Positions 9,261-19,924 of a stretch of DNA of 64,000 nucleotides are shown one piece after another. The notes beneath the pieces are model-generated. The model saw only the letters and a list, made by a program, of their open reading frames with translations, did no database searches and was not told the DNA's origin. Origin of the DNA: Mycobacterium lepraemurium (GTDB lineage Bacteria > Actinomycetota > Actinomycetes > Mycobacteriales > Mycobacteriaceae); the NCBI GenBank assembly GCA_002291465.1, contig CP021238.1, positions 434,001 to 498,000 of the forward strand. Direction: 5' to 3'. The position numbers and the translations under genes are program-made. Each line of letters begins with the position of its first letter. The stretch's first letter is position 1.

Positions 9261-10271
9261 ATGCCGGACCTTGCGCGGTGCCTGCGACGGACTTTGTGGC
9301 CGATCGCGCAGACCACGGTCGCCGCCGGCCTCGCCTGGTACCTCGCCCACGACGTGCTCGACCACCGGGAGCCCTTCTTCGCGCCGATCGCCGCCGCGGT
9401 GTGTTTGTGGATGACCAATCGGGTGCGCGCCGAACTGGCCGTCGAGATGATCATCGGCGTGGCGTTGGGGATCGGGGCGGGCACCGTCGTGCTGGCCGTG
9501 TTCGGCGCGGGACCCATCGGCATGGGTGCGGCCGTGATGCTTTCGCTGACCCTGGCGGTGCTGATTGCGCGCAGCTTCAGCACCCAGCGATCGATGTTCG
9601 TCAACCAGAGCGTGATCTCGACCATCCTGATCATGGCGTTCCCGCACACCGGGCTCGGGGTGGAGCGGCTGTACGACGCGCTGATCGGCGGCGGACTGGC
9701 GGTGGTTTTCAGCACCCTGCTATTTCCCAAGAATCCGCTCGCGGTTCTGCACGACGCATGCGGCGAACTATTGACCGCGCTGCACGACATTCTGGCCCCG
9801 CTCGGTTGTCGCAGCGCCGATTCGGCGTCACCGGATCAGGGTTGGGCGCTGTCCGCCGCCGACCGGCTGCAGCGGTGCTCGGCGAGCCTCATCGAAGCTC
9901 GCGGCACTGCAAGGCAATTGGCGCGCTTCTGCCCGCGCCGGTGGCCGCTGCGCAGCGCGGTCGCGGCCGCCGACCGCCAGGCGGTGCACGTCGCGCTGTT
10001 CGGCAGCTCGGTGTTGCAGCTGGTGCGGACCCTGATGTCGGTGCGCATTCCCGGAGGCCCGCACGCCGCAGCGTTCCGCGCCGCGGTCGGCGACCTGCGC
10101 GATGCCGTCTCTGCGCTGGCCGTTGGCCACCCGGAAATCGCTGCCGCACACGCCGAGTCCGCGCGCCGTCACAGCGCCGCGCTACCCGCGGGCAGCCCAG
10201 CCAGCGTGGCCGTCGTCACCGACGCGTGCATCGACGAACTGCAACAGGCTATCGGCCCACGGCGTTCTTGA
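9261..10271 (+). CDS. FUSC/aromatic-acid-exporter-like membrane protein
   Basis: Intact 336-residue protein; ATG 9261 follows GGGAGGAG. The first 160 residues hold about five or six hydrophobic segments (TTVAAGLAWYLAH; AVEMIIGVALGIGAGTVVLAVFG; AAVMLSLTLAVLIARSF). After them comes a conserved-looking VFSTLLFPKNPLAVLHDA, then a mostly helical soluble half. This one-block layout fits FUSC/ArAE-type inner-membrane proteins that export aromatic acids or toxic compounds. The substrate is not predictable. It faces the broken formate dehydrogenase gene tail to tail. Confidence 0.65.
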   Translation: MPDLARCLRRTLWPIAQTTVAAGLAWYLAHDVLDHREPFFAPIAAAVCLWMTNRVRAELAVEMIIGVALGIGAGTVVLAVFGAGPIGMGAAVMLSLTLAVLIARSFSTQRSMFVNQSVISTILIMAFPHTGLGVERLYDALIGGGLAVVFSTLLFPKNPLAVLHDACGELLTALHDILAPLGCRSADSASPDQGWALSAADRLQRCSASLIEARGTARQLARFCPRRWPLRSAVAAADRQAVHVALFGSSVLQLVRTLMSVRIPGGPHAAAFRAAVGDLRDAVSALAVGHPEIAAAHAESARRHSAALPAGSPASVAVVTDACIDELQQAIGPRRS

Positions 10272-10286
10272 CTTCGCTCGTGACGC

Positions 10287-11437
10287 CTACTGCGCGTAGG
10301 ACTTGGCCCCGGTCCCGGCGAACTTGCCGCCCTCGACGATCAGGTATTCCGAGCGGATGGGGCGGCCGGCGAACCAGCCCTCGAGGATCTCGCGGGTCCC
10401 GGCGCAGTAGCGGGCCTACGCCGACAGGCTGGTGCCCGAGATGTGCGGCGTCATCGCGTGATTGGGCATGGTGCGCCACAGGTGATCCGGCGGCGGCTGC
10501 GGGAACCACACGTCGCCGGCGTAGCCGGCGAGCTGGCCGCTCTCCAGCGCCGCCACGATCGCCTTGTGGTCGGTCTCCTCGGCGTGGGCGGTGTTGACGA
10601 TGTAGGATCCGCGTCGCATCGACTTCAGCAGCTTCTCGTTGAACATGTGATGGGTCGGCGCGATCAGCGGCGAGTGGATCGACACCACGTCCACCGAGCG
10701 GGCGGGCGACTCGACGTCGGCGTGATACGTCACGCCGAGTTGCTTCTCGTACTCCGGTGAGAGCCGGTGCACATCGAAGTAGTGCAGGTTCACCCCAAAG
10801 GGTTTCATCCGCTCGAGCACCGCACGCCCGATCCGGCCGGCGGCGATCACCCCGACGTCCATGCCCTCGACGTCGTAGGACCGCTGCACACAGTCGGCGA
10901 TGTTCCAGCCGCCGTCGCGGATCCATTGGTGCGACGGGACGAAGTTGCGCACCAACGCCAGGATCTGAATCACCGTGTGCTCGGCGACGCTGATTCTGTT
11001 GCTCCAGGTTTCCTCGGCGACGGTGACCCCCCGCGCCTGCGCCTCGGCGAGGTCCACGTGGTCCGACCCGATACCGGCGGTCAGCGCCAGCTTGAGGTTG
11101 CGCGCCTTGGCAAACCGCTCCTTGGTGATGTAGGCGGGCCAAAACGGTTGGGAGATCACGATATCGGCGTCGGGCAGTTCCCGCTCGAACTCCGAGTCCG
11201 GGCCGTCTTTGTCCGACGTCACAACCAGCTCGTGCCCGCCGTCTTCGAAGAACTTGCGCAACCCCAAGGCACCGGAGACGCAGCCGAGCAGCTCACTGGG
11301 CATGAAGTCGATCTTCGACGGCGTCGGCAGCGACGAGCCGTCGGGGTAGCTGTTGTTACCGGGATGCTGTCGCGGGCGTACTTCGGCGGATACCCGTCAA
11401 CGGGATCGGGGTACAGCACCATCACACACTTAGCCAC
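10287..11437 (-). pseudogene. NAD-dependent formate dehydrogenase, broken
   Basis: The D-2-hydroxyacid dehydrogenase-type formate dehydrogenase oxidises formate to CO2 with NAD. A GTG start at 11437 follows GGAGGAG, giving MAKCVMVLYPDPVDGYPPKYARDS as two adjoining parts. A base is lost near 11362. The Rossmann site (VGVIAAGRIGRAVLERM) and the active-site His region (MTPHISGTSLSA) remain. A TAG at 10416-10418 replaces the expected Gln of SLSAQAR, and the natural tail (KFAGTGAKSYAQ) follows in frame to 10287. The catalytic Arg of the family motif (VNTAR) is His here (VNTAH), a single G to A change. The gene therefore shows a frameshift, a nonsense codon and an active-site loss. Confidence 0.85.
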
Positions 11438-11452
11438 TGGCTTCTCCTCCAT

Positions 11453-11850
11453 GGGTTGCGTCTGGCAGGGACCGGACGACTCAACGGCCGGCAGCCACGC
11501 GCGGTGCCGTACCGCATATCAGCGTTCGCGCGATGCGGCCGGGTGGCAACGGAGTCGGTTCCAAAGTTTCCCACCGATTTCCCACACCGCTTTAGCAGAC
11601 ACCACAAGCGTTCCGATCCGTATTTATGGGCCCTGCAAACCTATCGTGCCGCAGCTGCGGGGTTGTGCTGCAGGGTCTCGGCGGCGAGCACCAACCGGGG
11701 CGGCGCCGCCCCGGGGGCCGCTTGTAGCGGCCACCAAAGACGGACGAGAAATCGACGCGACGGCTTGGAATCGGCTCCGATGACATCCGAGCGCGCCGAG
11801 CGCAAAGTCGACTACAGCACGCCCGGCCACGGCAAGGAGCTGATGCACGG
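11453..11850. other. Intergenic stretch, no clear gene
   Basis: This 398-base region lies upstream of both the formate dehydrogenase remnant (minus strand) and the next hypothetical gene (plus strand), so it should hold both promoters. A short ORF from ATG 11780 (MTSERAERKVDYSTPGHGKE) overlaps the next gene in another frame and could be its displaced N-terminus. I see no RNA gene or repeat. Confidence 0.4.
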
Positions 11851-12287
11851 ATGCAAGCTGAAGATCAAGTCTCGCCGCGCGAGATGGTGCGCCGTGGGCT
11901 GCTGCTCGACGGCCTGGGTCAGCCCGTGGATCTCAATGCCGTGGATTGGCATGTCCGGCAACGCTATCCGGGCTCAGCGCCGTCGGAAGTGCAAGACGAA
12001 ACCCTGGCGATCATCCGCTCCTTGGTCAGCGATGGGCTGGTCCGGCTGGGTGCCCAGGTAATGGTGGGCGAACATCTGGGCGGCGTGGCCACCGAGGGTG
12101 AACGATTCGTCGCCTGGGACCAGCCGCTGGAGCGATCGATGCACAAGATCTCCCACGTCTACCTCAACACTACGACAATCCCGAGAAATGGATGTATGCC
12201 GCGTGGATGCAACTCACCGACAAGGGGGAGCAGCTCGCGCGGTCGTTCGAACAGGCAGACCTCGATTCGTATCGAAAGTTCCAGTAG
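11851..12287 (+). pseudogene. Hypothetical protein, frameshifted near the C-terminus
   Basis: The ORF from ATG 11851, behind AAGGAG at 11834-11839, encodes a small acidic protein (SPREMVRRGLLLDGLGQPVD; DWHVRQRYPGSAPSEVQDET). Losing one C near 12162 displaces the last 40 residues (YDNPEKWMYAAWMQLTDKGE, ending YRKFQ at 12287). The composition is that of a normal cytosolic helical protein. I do not recognise the family. It precedes the catalase remnant on the same strand by 80 bases. Confidence 0.5.
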
Positions 12288-12366
12288 CGGACTGCTCGTC
12301 GACGACGGCTGCGGGGCCGCCGAATTCCTTTGATTGCCCGCAGATTTCGAGCTAGGGAGGACACTG

Positions 12367-13808
12367 ATGACGGAGAATTTCACGGCGACGAACGCGGGTG
12401 CCCTGGCGCCCAGCGACGAACTGTCGTTGACGCTGGGCCCCGATGTCCCGGTACTGCTGCAGGATTTCTATCTCATCGAGCAGTTGGCCGCGTTCAACCG
12501 CGAGCGGGTCCCCGAGCGCCAGCCGCACGCCAAGAGGACCGGCGCGTTCGGCCAGTTCGAGGTCACCAATGACCTGAGCGCCTACACCAAAGCCGCGGTG
12601 TTCCAAGACCGACGTGTTCGTGCGGCTGTCGGGGAACGCCGGCGAGCGCGGTAGCGCCGACACCGTGCGGGACACGCGCGGGTTTTCTGTGAAGTTCTAC
12701 ACCACCGAGGGCAACTTCGACCTCGTCGGCCTCGACTTCCCGGTCTTCGTCATCCGGGACCCGATCAAGTTCCCGCAGATGGTCCGCTCGGCTGAACGCC
12801 GCGCGAACAACGACTGCCGTGACCACAACATGCAGTGGGATTTTTGGACGCTCTCCCCGGAGTCGGCGCACCAGGTGACCACGATCGTGAGCGATCGCTG
12901 TATTCCCAAGACGTTTCGTCACATGCACGGCTTCGGCCTGCACACCTTCAGCTTCCTCAACGCCGCCGGCGAGATCTCGTGGGTGAAGTTTCATTTCAAG
13001 TCCAATCAGGGCATCGAATGGTTGACCCAGGAAGAGGGCGATCGGCTGGCCGGCACCGACCCGGACTACTGCATCCGGGATCTGTACGAGGCGATCGAGC
13101 GCGGGGACCATCCGAGCTGGTCGGTGAAGGTGCAGATCATGCCGTTCGAGGACGCCAAGACGTATCGGTTCAACCCGTTCGATGTGACCAAGGTGTGGCC
13201 GCACGCCGACTATCCGCTCATCGATCTGGGCACCATGACGCTGGACCGCAACGTCACCGACCACCACACCGGGGTCGAGCAGGTGACGTTCGCGCCGCAT
13301 GCGCTGGTGCCCGGGGTCGGGCTGAGCCCGGACAAGCTTTTGCTGGGGCGCAGTTTCGCTACGCCGACGCGCACCGCTACCGGGTTGGGGCCAATCACAA
13401 CCAAATTCCGGTCAACGCCCCGCGGTGTCCGGTGCGCAGCTATTCCAAGGACGGACAGATGCGCTTCGTCAACTCCACCGACCCGGTGTATGCGCCCAAC
13501 TCCTACGGCGGCCCGAAGGCCGATCCCGACCGGGCGTCCGTGGTGAAATGGGCCGTCGACGGTGGAATGATGGTGCGCGCGCCCTACACGCTGCGACCAG
13601 ACGACGACTGGGGCCAAGCCGGCGCCTGGTGCGCGACGTGATGGACGACGCCGAGCGGGAACGACTTGTGCACAACATCGTTCACCATGTCACCGACGGC
13701 GTGAAAGAACCCGTGCTGTCACGCGTCGTCGAATACTGGTACAACATCGACGCCGACATCGGCAAGAGGGTGGAAGACGGCATCCGAGCCGCCAACCTCG
13801 GCCGGTGA
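12367..13808 (+). pseudogene. Monofunctional haem catalase, broken
   Basis: A clade-3-like small-subunit catalase of about 480 residues that would disproportionate hydrogen peroxide. Family motifs are plain: [20 protein letters not shown], the distal His in [30 protein letters not shown], and a C-terminal [14 protein letters not shown]. Frameshifts occur at about 12605, 13358 and 13625, so four reading segments are needed. The second lies immediately before the proximal haem-ligand Tyr motif (RSFAYADAHRYR). No intact catalase remains in the window. Confidence 0.85.
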
Positions 13809-13833
13809 GCCGGAAGCCGCCGGACCGCACGAT

Positions 13834-14010
13834 ATGGCGGAGAACCATACGACCACGAATCCGGGTGCGCAGGCACCCAGTAACGAACTGTCCTTGACGG
13901 TGGGCCCCGACGGGCCGCTCCTGCTGCAGGATTCCTACCTCGTCGAGCAGATGGCGGCGTTCAATCGAGTGTGTACACACGGCGAGCTTCTGGCCGAAAT
14001 CCCGCCGTGA
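13834..14010 (+). pseudogene. Truncated second catalase copy (5' fragment)
   Basis: An ATG at 13834 begins a second catalase N-terminus ([20 protein letters not shown], then [17 protein letters not shown]), clearly paralogous to the gene just upstream ([20 protein letters not shown]). The similarity stops sharply at 13968, after FNR, at the point where a cluster of TACACAC repeats begins. The frame then ends in TGA at 14008-14010. The rest of the second copy is absent, so this is the stub of a tandem duplicate. Confidence 0.75.
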
Positions 14011-14047
14011 GTACACACTGAAATCCCTAGCTACACACTCGAATTCC
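13967..14047. repeat. TACACAC repeat cluster at the catalase-copy breakpoint
   Basis: TACACAC occurs at 13974-13980, 14012-14018 and 14032-14038. The last two head similar 16-base units (TACACACTGAAATCC and TACACACTCGAATTCC). The cluster starts exactly where catalase similarity ends. It may be the scar of an inserted and decayed element or a dispersed repeat. I see no transposase. Confidence 0.4.
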
Positions 14048-14124
14048 TGGAAGCATTGGTGGTGACGCCGCGGCTGTATCACGGCAAGCGCGCCGCCACG
14101 CAGCGGTGGCCGATCATGCCTCTC

Positions 14125-15582
14125 CTAGCCGTGGTCCTGCGGTGTCAGTTTCGACAGCGTCAGCGGCGGCACGTAGCCGCCGATCAGCGTGCGATGCCAC
14201 CAGGCCCGGTCGCGCCGCAGCTCGGCCGGCGTGGTGAAGCGATACTCGTAGAGCCGTGCCCGCACGTACCGGGGCGGTGCATTGGGGAACGGGTTGTGCC
14301 GCAACAAACGTAGCGTCGGTCAATCGTTTTCCAGCAACCGCTGCAGGAACGGCGTCAGCCAGGGCTGGGCGTAGCCGGGCGAGTTCGCGGCGAACCACAT
14401 CAGCCAGTCCAGCCGCAGATGGTAGGGCGCACACTGGCGCGGCAGCCGGCGCACGCCACCCGGTTTGCCCTTGAATTCGTATTCCCGCCATACGGTCTGG
14501 TCGGTGATGTTGTCGTCGGCGGTGCCGTCGATGACCACCTCGCGGCGGACCCGGCCGATGCTGCCGAACGCGCCGTAGGTGTTTACCAGGTGAAAAGAGT
14601 TGAACGACATGTTCATTCGCTGGCGTGAGGACTGCATGGCCCGTATCGGCCAGTAGCTCATCACCAGCACGGCGGCGGTGACCGCGACCACCATTACGAC
14701 GAACCACAGCGGTGGCGCCGACGGTTCACCGTGCCCCGGCAGCACGCTCTTGGGCAGCGGCAGCGCGACCGACGAATCGTCGATGGCGCTGCACGCCAAC
14801 AGGATCGTCACCCAATTGAGCCAGGCGAAGTTGCCCGAGGCGACCAGCCACAGCTGGGTGACCACGATGATGGCCGCGGCCACGCCGGCCACCGGCTGCG
14901 GCGCGAACAGCCCGAACGGGACGATCAGCTGCGCGAAGTGGTTGCCCGCCACCTCGATCCGGTGCAGGGGCTTGGGCAGGTGGTGGAAGAACCAGCTCAA
15001 CGGGCCCGGCATCGGCTGGGTCTCGTGGTGGTAGTACAGACAGGTCAGATCGCGCCAGCACGGATCGCCGCGCATCTTGATCAGCCCGGCGCCGAACTCC
15101 ACCCGGAACAGCAGCAACCGCGCCATCCACAAGATGAGTAGCGGCGGGGCCACCTCGGCATTGCCCAAGAAGATCATCAGGAAGCCGGTCTCGAGCGGCA
15201 GCGACTCCCAGCCGAACGAATACCATGTCTGCCCGACGTTGATGATCGAGAGGTAGAGCACCCACAGAGTCAGCCACATCAGCATGGCCGCCCACAGCGG
15301 AACCGCGTCGGCCGCTCCGGCCACGATGGCCGCCGACAGCGCCGCGCCGAACCAGGAGAGCGCCGCGAACAGTCGATCCGAATAGTGCAGGTGAAAGATG
15401 CTCGGCGTGCGCCGCCACGACTGCCCGGCCAAAAACCGCGGGATGGGCAGCATTTCGTGTTCGCCGATGAGCGCGCGGAACTGCGCGGCGGCCGCGACGA
15501 ACGCCAGCAGGTAGATCACCGCGACGCCGCGCTCGAGCACCAGCCTGCCCACCCAGTAATCGGGTGCGGAAAACCAGCTCAT
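14125..15582 (-). pseudogene. Lipase-maturation-factor-like membrane protein (Rv0235c homologue), nonsense codon
   Basis: A polytopic membrane protein of 485 codons, close to the length of Rv0235c. It has repeated hydrophobic spans (GVAVIYLLAFVAAAAQ; VVMVVAVTAAVLVMSY) and the family-like GLIKMRGDPCWRDLTCLYYH and NTYGAFGSIGRVRRE motifs. A TGA at 14320-14322 (LLEND*PTLRLL), most likely TGG to TGA, cuts it at codon 421. The same frame then continues for 64 residues (PNAPPRYVRARLYEYRFTTP) to 14125. The role in mycobacteria is unknown; family members assist folding of secreted lipases. It sits just downstream of aftD, as in M. tuberculosis. Confidence 0.8.
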
Positions 15583-15669
15583 CTCGCTAACTCCTTGGTC
15601 GGTGGCGGCTACACCAACCCGCGTATCCAGTCAATCAGCCGATAAACGGGTAGCCAATACTCCGGCCGA

Positions 15670-18600
15670 CTATTCGTGGCGGGCTCCGCCGTGCCGGCGG
15701 GGCACCGCGACGACCGAGGCGGTAAGCGCCGCAAGCGAAATCAACGCCAGCAGTTGGACGTACCCCGCGTGGCCGGCGTACCCGTCGACCGAGCGCCAGG
15801 GCTGGCGCGACAACGCTGCCCCGGCCAAGATCAGCCCGCCGGCGCTGCCCGCCATCCCGAGCCGCGCCCAGCGTCGGGCGCCCAGCGCATACCGCAGACC
15901 CAGCGCGGCGCCCAGCACCGCCACCCCGGCCGCGCCGGCGATCACCGCCCCGGCGGCCAGCGCGGGGACCGCCGCCCACACCCCGGGCCGCCACGGCCGC
16001 GCGGGCGGGTCCTGGGTCCCCCGTTTCCGGGTGCGCCAGCACGCCAGCAGCGCCAGCACCGGCAGCAGCGCCAGCCCGGCGGCCAGTCCTGCGCGATACA
16101 GCGAATTGGAGGCGAAGCTCAGCGTGATGACGCCGGGATCGCCCGCGGGCACCAGCCAGCCCTGCTGCCAGCCGTTGACCGCGATCGGCGTCAGCCGGGC
16201 CCCGCTGCCGGTGCGCGCCACCCACCCGGGATTGATGCTCTCCGGGATGACCAGGATCCGGGAGGTGTTCGACGGGCCGGCCGCCACCTCGCGGCGGTCC
16301 GGGCCCCAGACGCGCCACGACGCAACCCGGACCGGCTGGGCGGCCTCGGCGGCGGCCGGGGTGGACAGCTCGGCGCCGTCGACGACGAACTGGGCGCCCG
16401 GGCTGATCAACAGCTCCTGCTGGCCCGCGGGCAGCGCGATCGGGTCGCGCTCGCAGGGTACCGCGGCGACGGGCTGGTCATCGAGCAGGGCGCCGACGGT
16501 GGTGTGTATCGCGGTGTGCACGAACCGGCCCGCGACGGCGATGACCGGCCCGCGCTCGCAGCCGACGCTGACGTCCCGGGCGCGGTTGCGGCCGGCGTCG
16601 GCGGGGGCGATCGGGTTGCCGTCGGCGCCCAGCGCCGCGACCTCGGCCAGCCCGGGCGGCTTGAGCTGGTCGAAGCCCAACGCGTTGCGGTCGATGACGT
16701 CTTCCCAATCCAGCAGGCTGATGGTCACCGTGTCGGTCACCCGGGGTTTGAGCGGAATCGTCTGCGCCTGACCGGGTTTCACCGCGGTCACCTGCGGGCC
16801 GTCGCCCAGGTTGACGGCCACCATGGTGGGGTGGGCGGGCAGCGCCGCCCGGCTGGGAACCAGGCGCACCGCGGCGACCTGAGTGGGCCGGGGCAGGGTG
16901 AGCGTCAGGGTGGGCGGCGTCTTGTGCTGCACAACCCGTTGCGGCGCGGTCCAGGCGGTGGCCGGGTCGCCGTCGGTGGCCGCATACGCCGAGCCGAGAA
17001 CGTCGACGGTATCCGAATCACCATGGGCGACGGTGGTATTCGGTTCGGTGATCAGGTCGGCCAGCTTGGGTCCCTGGCGGGGGCGCACCCACACCGTCGG
17101 GGTGACCGACGTCGGCGCCGGCACCGTCAGCGTCCGGCTGAAGGTGACCGGCTCTTCCGGGGCCAGCTCCATCGACGGCGCGCAGCGCACACTGTCGGGC
17201 GCCCGGGCGCAGCCGGGCCGGCCGGGCAGTTCGGGTCCCAACTCCCACCGGGTTATCGGCGACCCCGGCGGCGGCCCGGGCACCCGCACGGTGTGCCGCA
17301 GGTCGACCGGGTGTGCGAAGCCGGACGCGTCGTACTGGGTGACGGTCAAGTCGGTGATGCCGAACTGCACCCCGGGCGATCCGTCGTCGGTGCCGGCGGC
17401 GGTGATCCGCAGCCACGGGGTCTCGCCGTAGGGCAGCGCCGCGGCGAGCGGCTTGTCCGGCTGGTCGAACCGCAAAGTGGTGCTGCCCGTTGCGGTTTCG
17501 ATGACAATGCGGCGGACCTGGGCGCCGACGGCGGTGGCGCTGGGGGTCAAGGTGAGCGCCGCATTGGTCACCGGGTGGTCGAAATCGATCTGCATCCATT
17601 GCCCGACGGCCGATTGCAGCGAGTTGGACACCCACGCGGTCGCCGGGTCCCCGTCGATCGCGGCGGCCGGGGAGGTGGCCGACGCGACGTCGGGCATCGC
17701 GGTGGAATCCGAGGCCGAGCTCGACACCGTGATCCGCCCTCCCATCCACGCGCCGAGCACCGGATCGGCGCCGGGGACCGGGTAGTCGGGCACCCGGTTG
17801 TAGGTGTGCCGCGCGTCGCCGGGGGCCCGCATCGCCGACGAATGTTGATCCACCCGGCCGTAATCCGCCTCGCGGGCCACCGGGGTGTCGGTGACGGTGA
17901 CGCCGGCCCCGGCGGGCAGCGGCAGCCCGACGGCTCGCGCGTCGGCGGTCAACAGCGCCGGGCCCAGCGGCGGCTGGCCCAGCAGCCGCCGCCTTTCGTC
18001 AAGGCGCAGCAGCACTTCCGGCCCGCCGTCGATGCGGGCCATCCGGTCGGTGTCGACGAAGTAGGGGGTGCCCGCGTCGCCGCCGGCGTCGACCCGGTAG
18101 ACCTCGACGGCCGGATATCGAGGCCGCAATCCGCTGTCGGCGACGAAACCGGCCACGGTGCCCGGCCCCACTGGCGCGCCGAACTGCGCCACCTTGTGCA
18201 GGCCCGGCGACCCGTCGACGGCGCGGTGCACCAGGATGGGGCGCGCCGAGCGCGACGTGTCGGGGTCCAGGTCGTTGCGCACCACCACATACGAAATGCC
18301 TTGGCGGGAAAGGGTATCGGCCAGGCCCACCGAGGGCCGGCCGGCGGCGAACAAACGCTGCACCGAATCCAGCGCCCGGATGGTCTGCGGCGGGGTCAAC
18401 GGGATCGAGTCGCGCACCCCCCACGGGCTGGCGCCCAGCACCTGCAGCGGCTCGTCGTGGCTGGTGCCCCACACCTGGGTGGCGAACGGGGCTCCCGGGG
18501 CGACGAGCACCCGCCCGGGGGTGGGGGAGCCGGTGTTGTGCTGGGTCAGCCAGTCGGCCGTCTGCTGCCAATACGGCGGGATCGCGGTGAACGTCCCCGG

Positions 18601-19899
18601 TGGGGTCAGCCGGCCCGTCCAGGCGAGCGACGTGCTGACCATCAGCGAGGTCAGCACCATCACCGCGGTCGCGACCCGCTTATCGTGCTCCGGGTGCGCA
18701 AAGGCGCTGAGCCACAACGACTTCGGCGCGCTGCCCGGCAGTGGTATCCGGCCCAGCAGCTGCGCGACGCCCAGCACGATCGGGATCCTGATCACCGAGC
18801 CCAGCTTGTGCACGTTGCGCAGCGGTGCCCCGCCGGCGTCCAGGAACGCCTGCACCGCGTGGGCCGCCGGCGAGCCCAGGCCGCCGCTGTAGCCGGCGGC
18901 CATCAACACCACCCCGACGAGCAGCATGGTGACCAGCCGCCCGCGCGCCGGCATGGTGGGGCCGGCCAGGCCGGCCAGCCCCGCCGCCGCGCCCAGGCAG
19001 GTGCCCAGCACCGCCGCCGACCCGGTCACCAGCGGAGCACCCGCGGTGGCGGTCGGCGCCACGTACGGGGTCCAGCTGTCGGTGCCGCGCAACATCTCCA
19101 CCAGCGACGACCATTGCGTCGTCACACCCGAGGATTCGATGAAGTCCAGGAACGGCGGGCTGATGGCGCGCAGCATCACCAGGCCCACCACCCACCACAG
19201 CGTGGCCGGCACCAGCGCGACCAGCCACCACCCGGTGTAGCGCCACCACAACCGGTTCGGGCGGTGGCACGCCCACCAGATCACCGCGGGCAGGCAGCCG
19301 GCCACGGTGGCGATCGCGTTGACCGCACCCATCAGGGCGACGGCCACCCCCGCCTGCGCGGCCAGCGCGCGCACCGACCTCGGGCCGGTGGCCCGCAGCG
19401 CCAGGATGGTGGGCAGCAGCACCCACGGCGCCAGCATCATCGGCAGGGTTTCCGACGAGATCGACCCCAGCGTGGTCAGCACCCGCGGCGACAACGTGAA
19501 CGCGGCCGCGGCGATCACCCGGGAGCCCGGGCTGCCGATCCCCAACGCCTCGGCGACCCGCAACAGGCCCCAGAAGCCGATCGTCAACAGCAGCGCCCAC
19601 CACAGCCGCTGGGTGATCCAGCCGGGCACACCGAGCGCATGGCCGATCAGGAAGAAGGTGCCGTGCGGAAACAGGTATCCGTAGGCCTGGTTCTGCGCCT
19701 GCCCGAACGGCAGCTCGCTGTTCCACAGGTTGGTCGCGCGGGCCAGGAAGCGCAGCGGGTTCGCGGTCAGGTCGAGCTTGGTGTCCGGGGAGATCCGCCC
19801 GGGCGACTGGGCGAACGTCAACGCCAGCGCGATCGCGCCGACCAGCCACAACCACCGGCGGGAGACCGTCGACGAGGTGGGGGCCGTTTCCGTGGGCAC
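15670..19899 (-). CDS. aftD: Alpha-(1->3)-arabinofuranosyltransferase AftD
   Basis: Intact 1409-residue GT-C glycosyltransferase, the Rv0236c homologue, using decaprenyl-phospho-arabinose to branch the arabinan of arabinogalactan and lipoarabinomannan at the outer face of the plasma membrane. A multi-span N-terminal half includes the conserved acidic first loop (SPGRISPDTKLDLTANP). A long periplasmic region with carbohydrate-binding modules follows, then a C-terminal cluster of hydrophobic spans (AGLAAGLALLPVLALLACW; LLALISLAALTASVVAV). It is essential in M. tuberculosis. It has no lesion in 4.2 kb although both its neighbours at 14.1 and 20.2 kb carry nonsense codons. The Rv0236A gene lies 25 bases upstream and is probably co-transcribed. 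Confidence 0.95.
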   Translation of the reverse strand: MPTETAPTSSTVSRRWLWLVGAIALALTFAQSPGRISPDTKLDLTANPLRFLARATNLWNSELPFGQAQNQAYGYLFPHGTFFLIGHALGVPGWITQRLWWALLLTIGFWGLLRVAEALGIGSPGSRVIAAAAFTLSPRVLTTLGSISSETLPMMLAPWVLLPTILALRATGPRSVRALAAQAGVAVALMGAVNAIATVAGCLPAVIWWACHRPNRLWWRYTGWWLVALVPATLWWVVGLVMLRAISPPFLDFIESSGVTTQWSSLVEMLRGTDSWTPYVAPTATAGAPLVTGSAAVLGTCLGAAAGLAGLAGPTMPARGRLVTMLLVGVVLMAAGYSGGLGSPAAHAVQAFLDAGGAPLRNVHKLGSVIRIPIVLGVAQLLGRIPLPGSAPKSLWLSAFAHPEHDKRVATAVMVLTSLMVSTSLAWTGRLTPPGTFTAIPPYWQQTADWLTQHNTGSPTPGRVLVAPGAPFATQVWGTSHDEPLQVLGASPWGVRDSIPLTPPQTIRALDSVQRLFAAGRPSVGLADTLSRQGISYVVVRNDLDPDTSRSARPILVHRAVDGSPGLHKVAQFGAPVGPGTVAGFVADSGLRPRYPAVEVYRVDAGGDAGTPYFVDTDRMARIDGGPEVLLRLDERRRLLGQPPLGPALLTADARAVGLPLPAGAGVTVTDTPVAREADYGRVDQHSSAMRAPGDARHTYNRVPDYPVPGADPVLGAWMGGRITVSSSASDSTAMPDVASATSPAAAIDGDPATAWVSNSLQSAVGQWMQIDFDHPVTNAALTLTPSATAVGAQVRRIVIETATGSTTLRFDQPDKPLAAALPYGETPWLRITAAGTDDGSPGVQFGITDLTVTQYDASGFAHPVDLRHTVRVPGPPPGSPITRWELGPELPGRPGCARAPDSVRCAPSMELAPEEPVTFSRTLTVPAPTSVTPTVWVRPRQGPKLADLITEPNTTVAHGDSDTVDVLGSAYAATDGDPATAWTAPQRVVQHKTPPTLTLTLPRPTQVAAVRLVPSRAALPAHPTMVAVNLGDGPQVTAVKPGQAQTIPLKPRVTDTVTISLLDWEDVIDRNALGFDQLKPPGLAEVAALGADGNPIAPADAGRNRARDVSVGCERGPVIAVAGRFVHTAIHTTVGALLDDQPVAAVPCERDPIALPAGQQELLISPGAQFVVDGAELSTPAAAEAAQPVRVASWRVWGPDRREVAAGPSNTSRILVIPESINPGWVARTGSGARLTPIAVNGWQQGWLVPAGDPGVITLSFASNSLYRAGLAAGLALLPVLALLACWRTRKRGTQDPPARPWRPGVWAAVPALAAGAVIAGAAGVAVLGAALGLRYALGARRWARLGMAGSAGGLILAGAALSRQPWRSVDGYAGHAGYVQLLALISLAALTASVVAVPRRHGGARHE

Positions 19900-19924
19900 C
19901 GTCCGCGCTGCCCCGACCTCGCCG

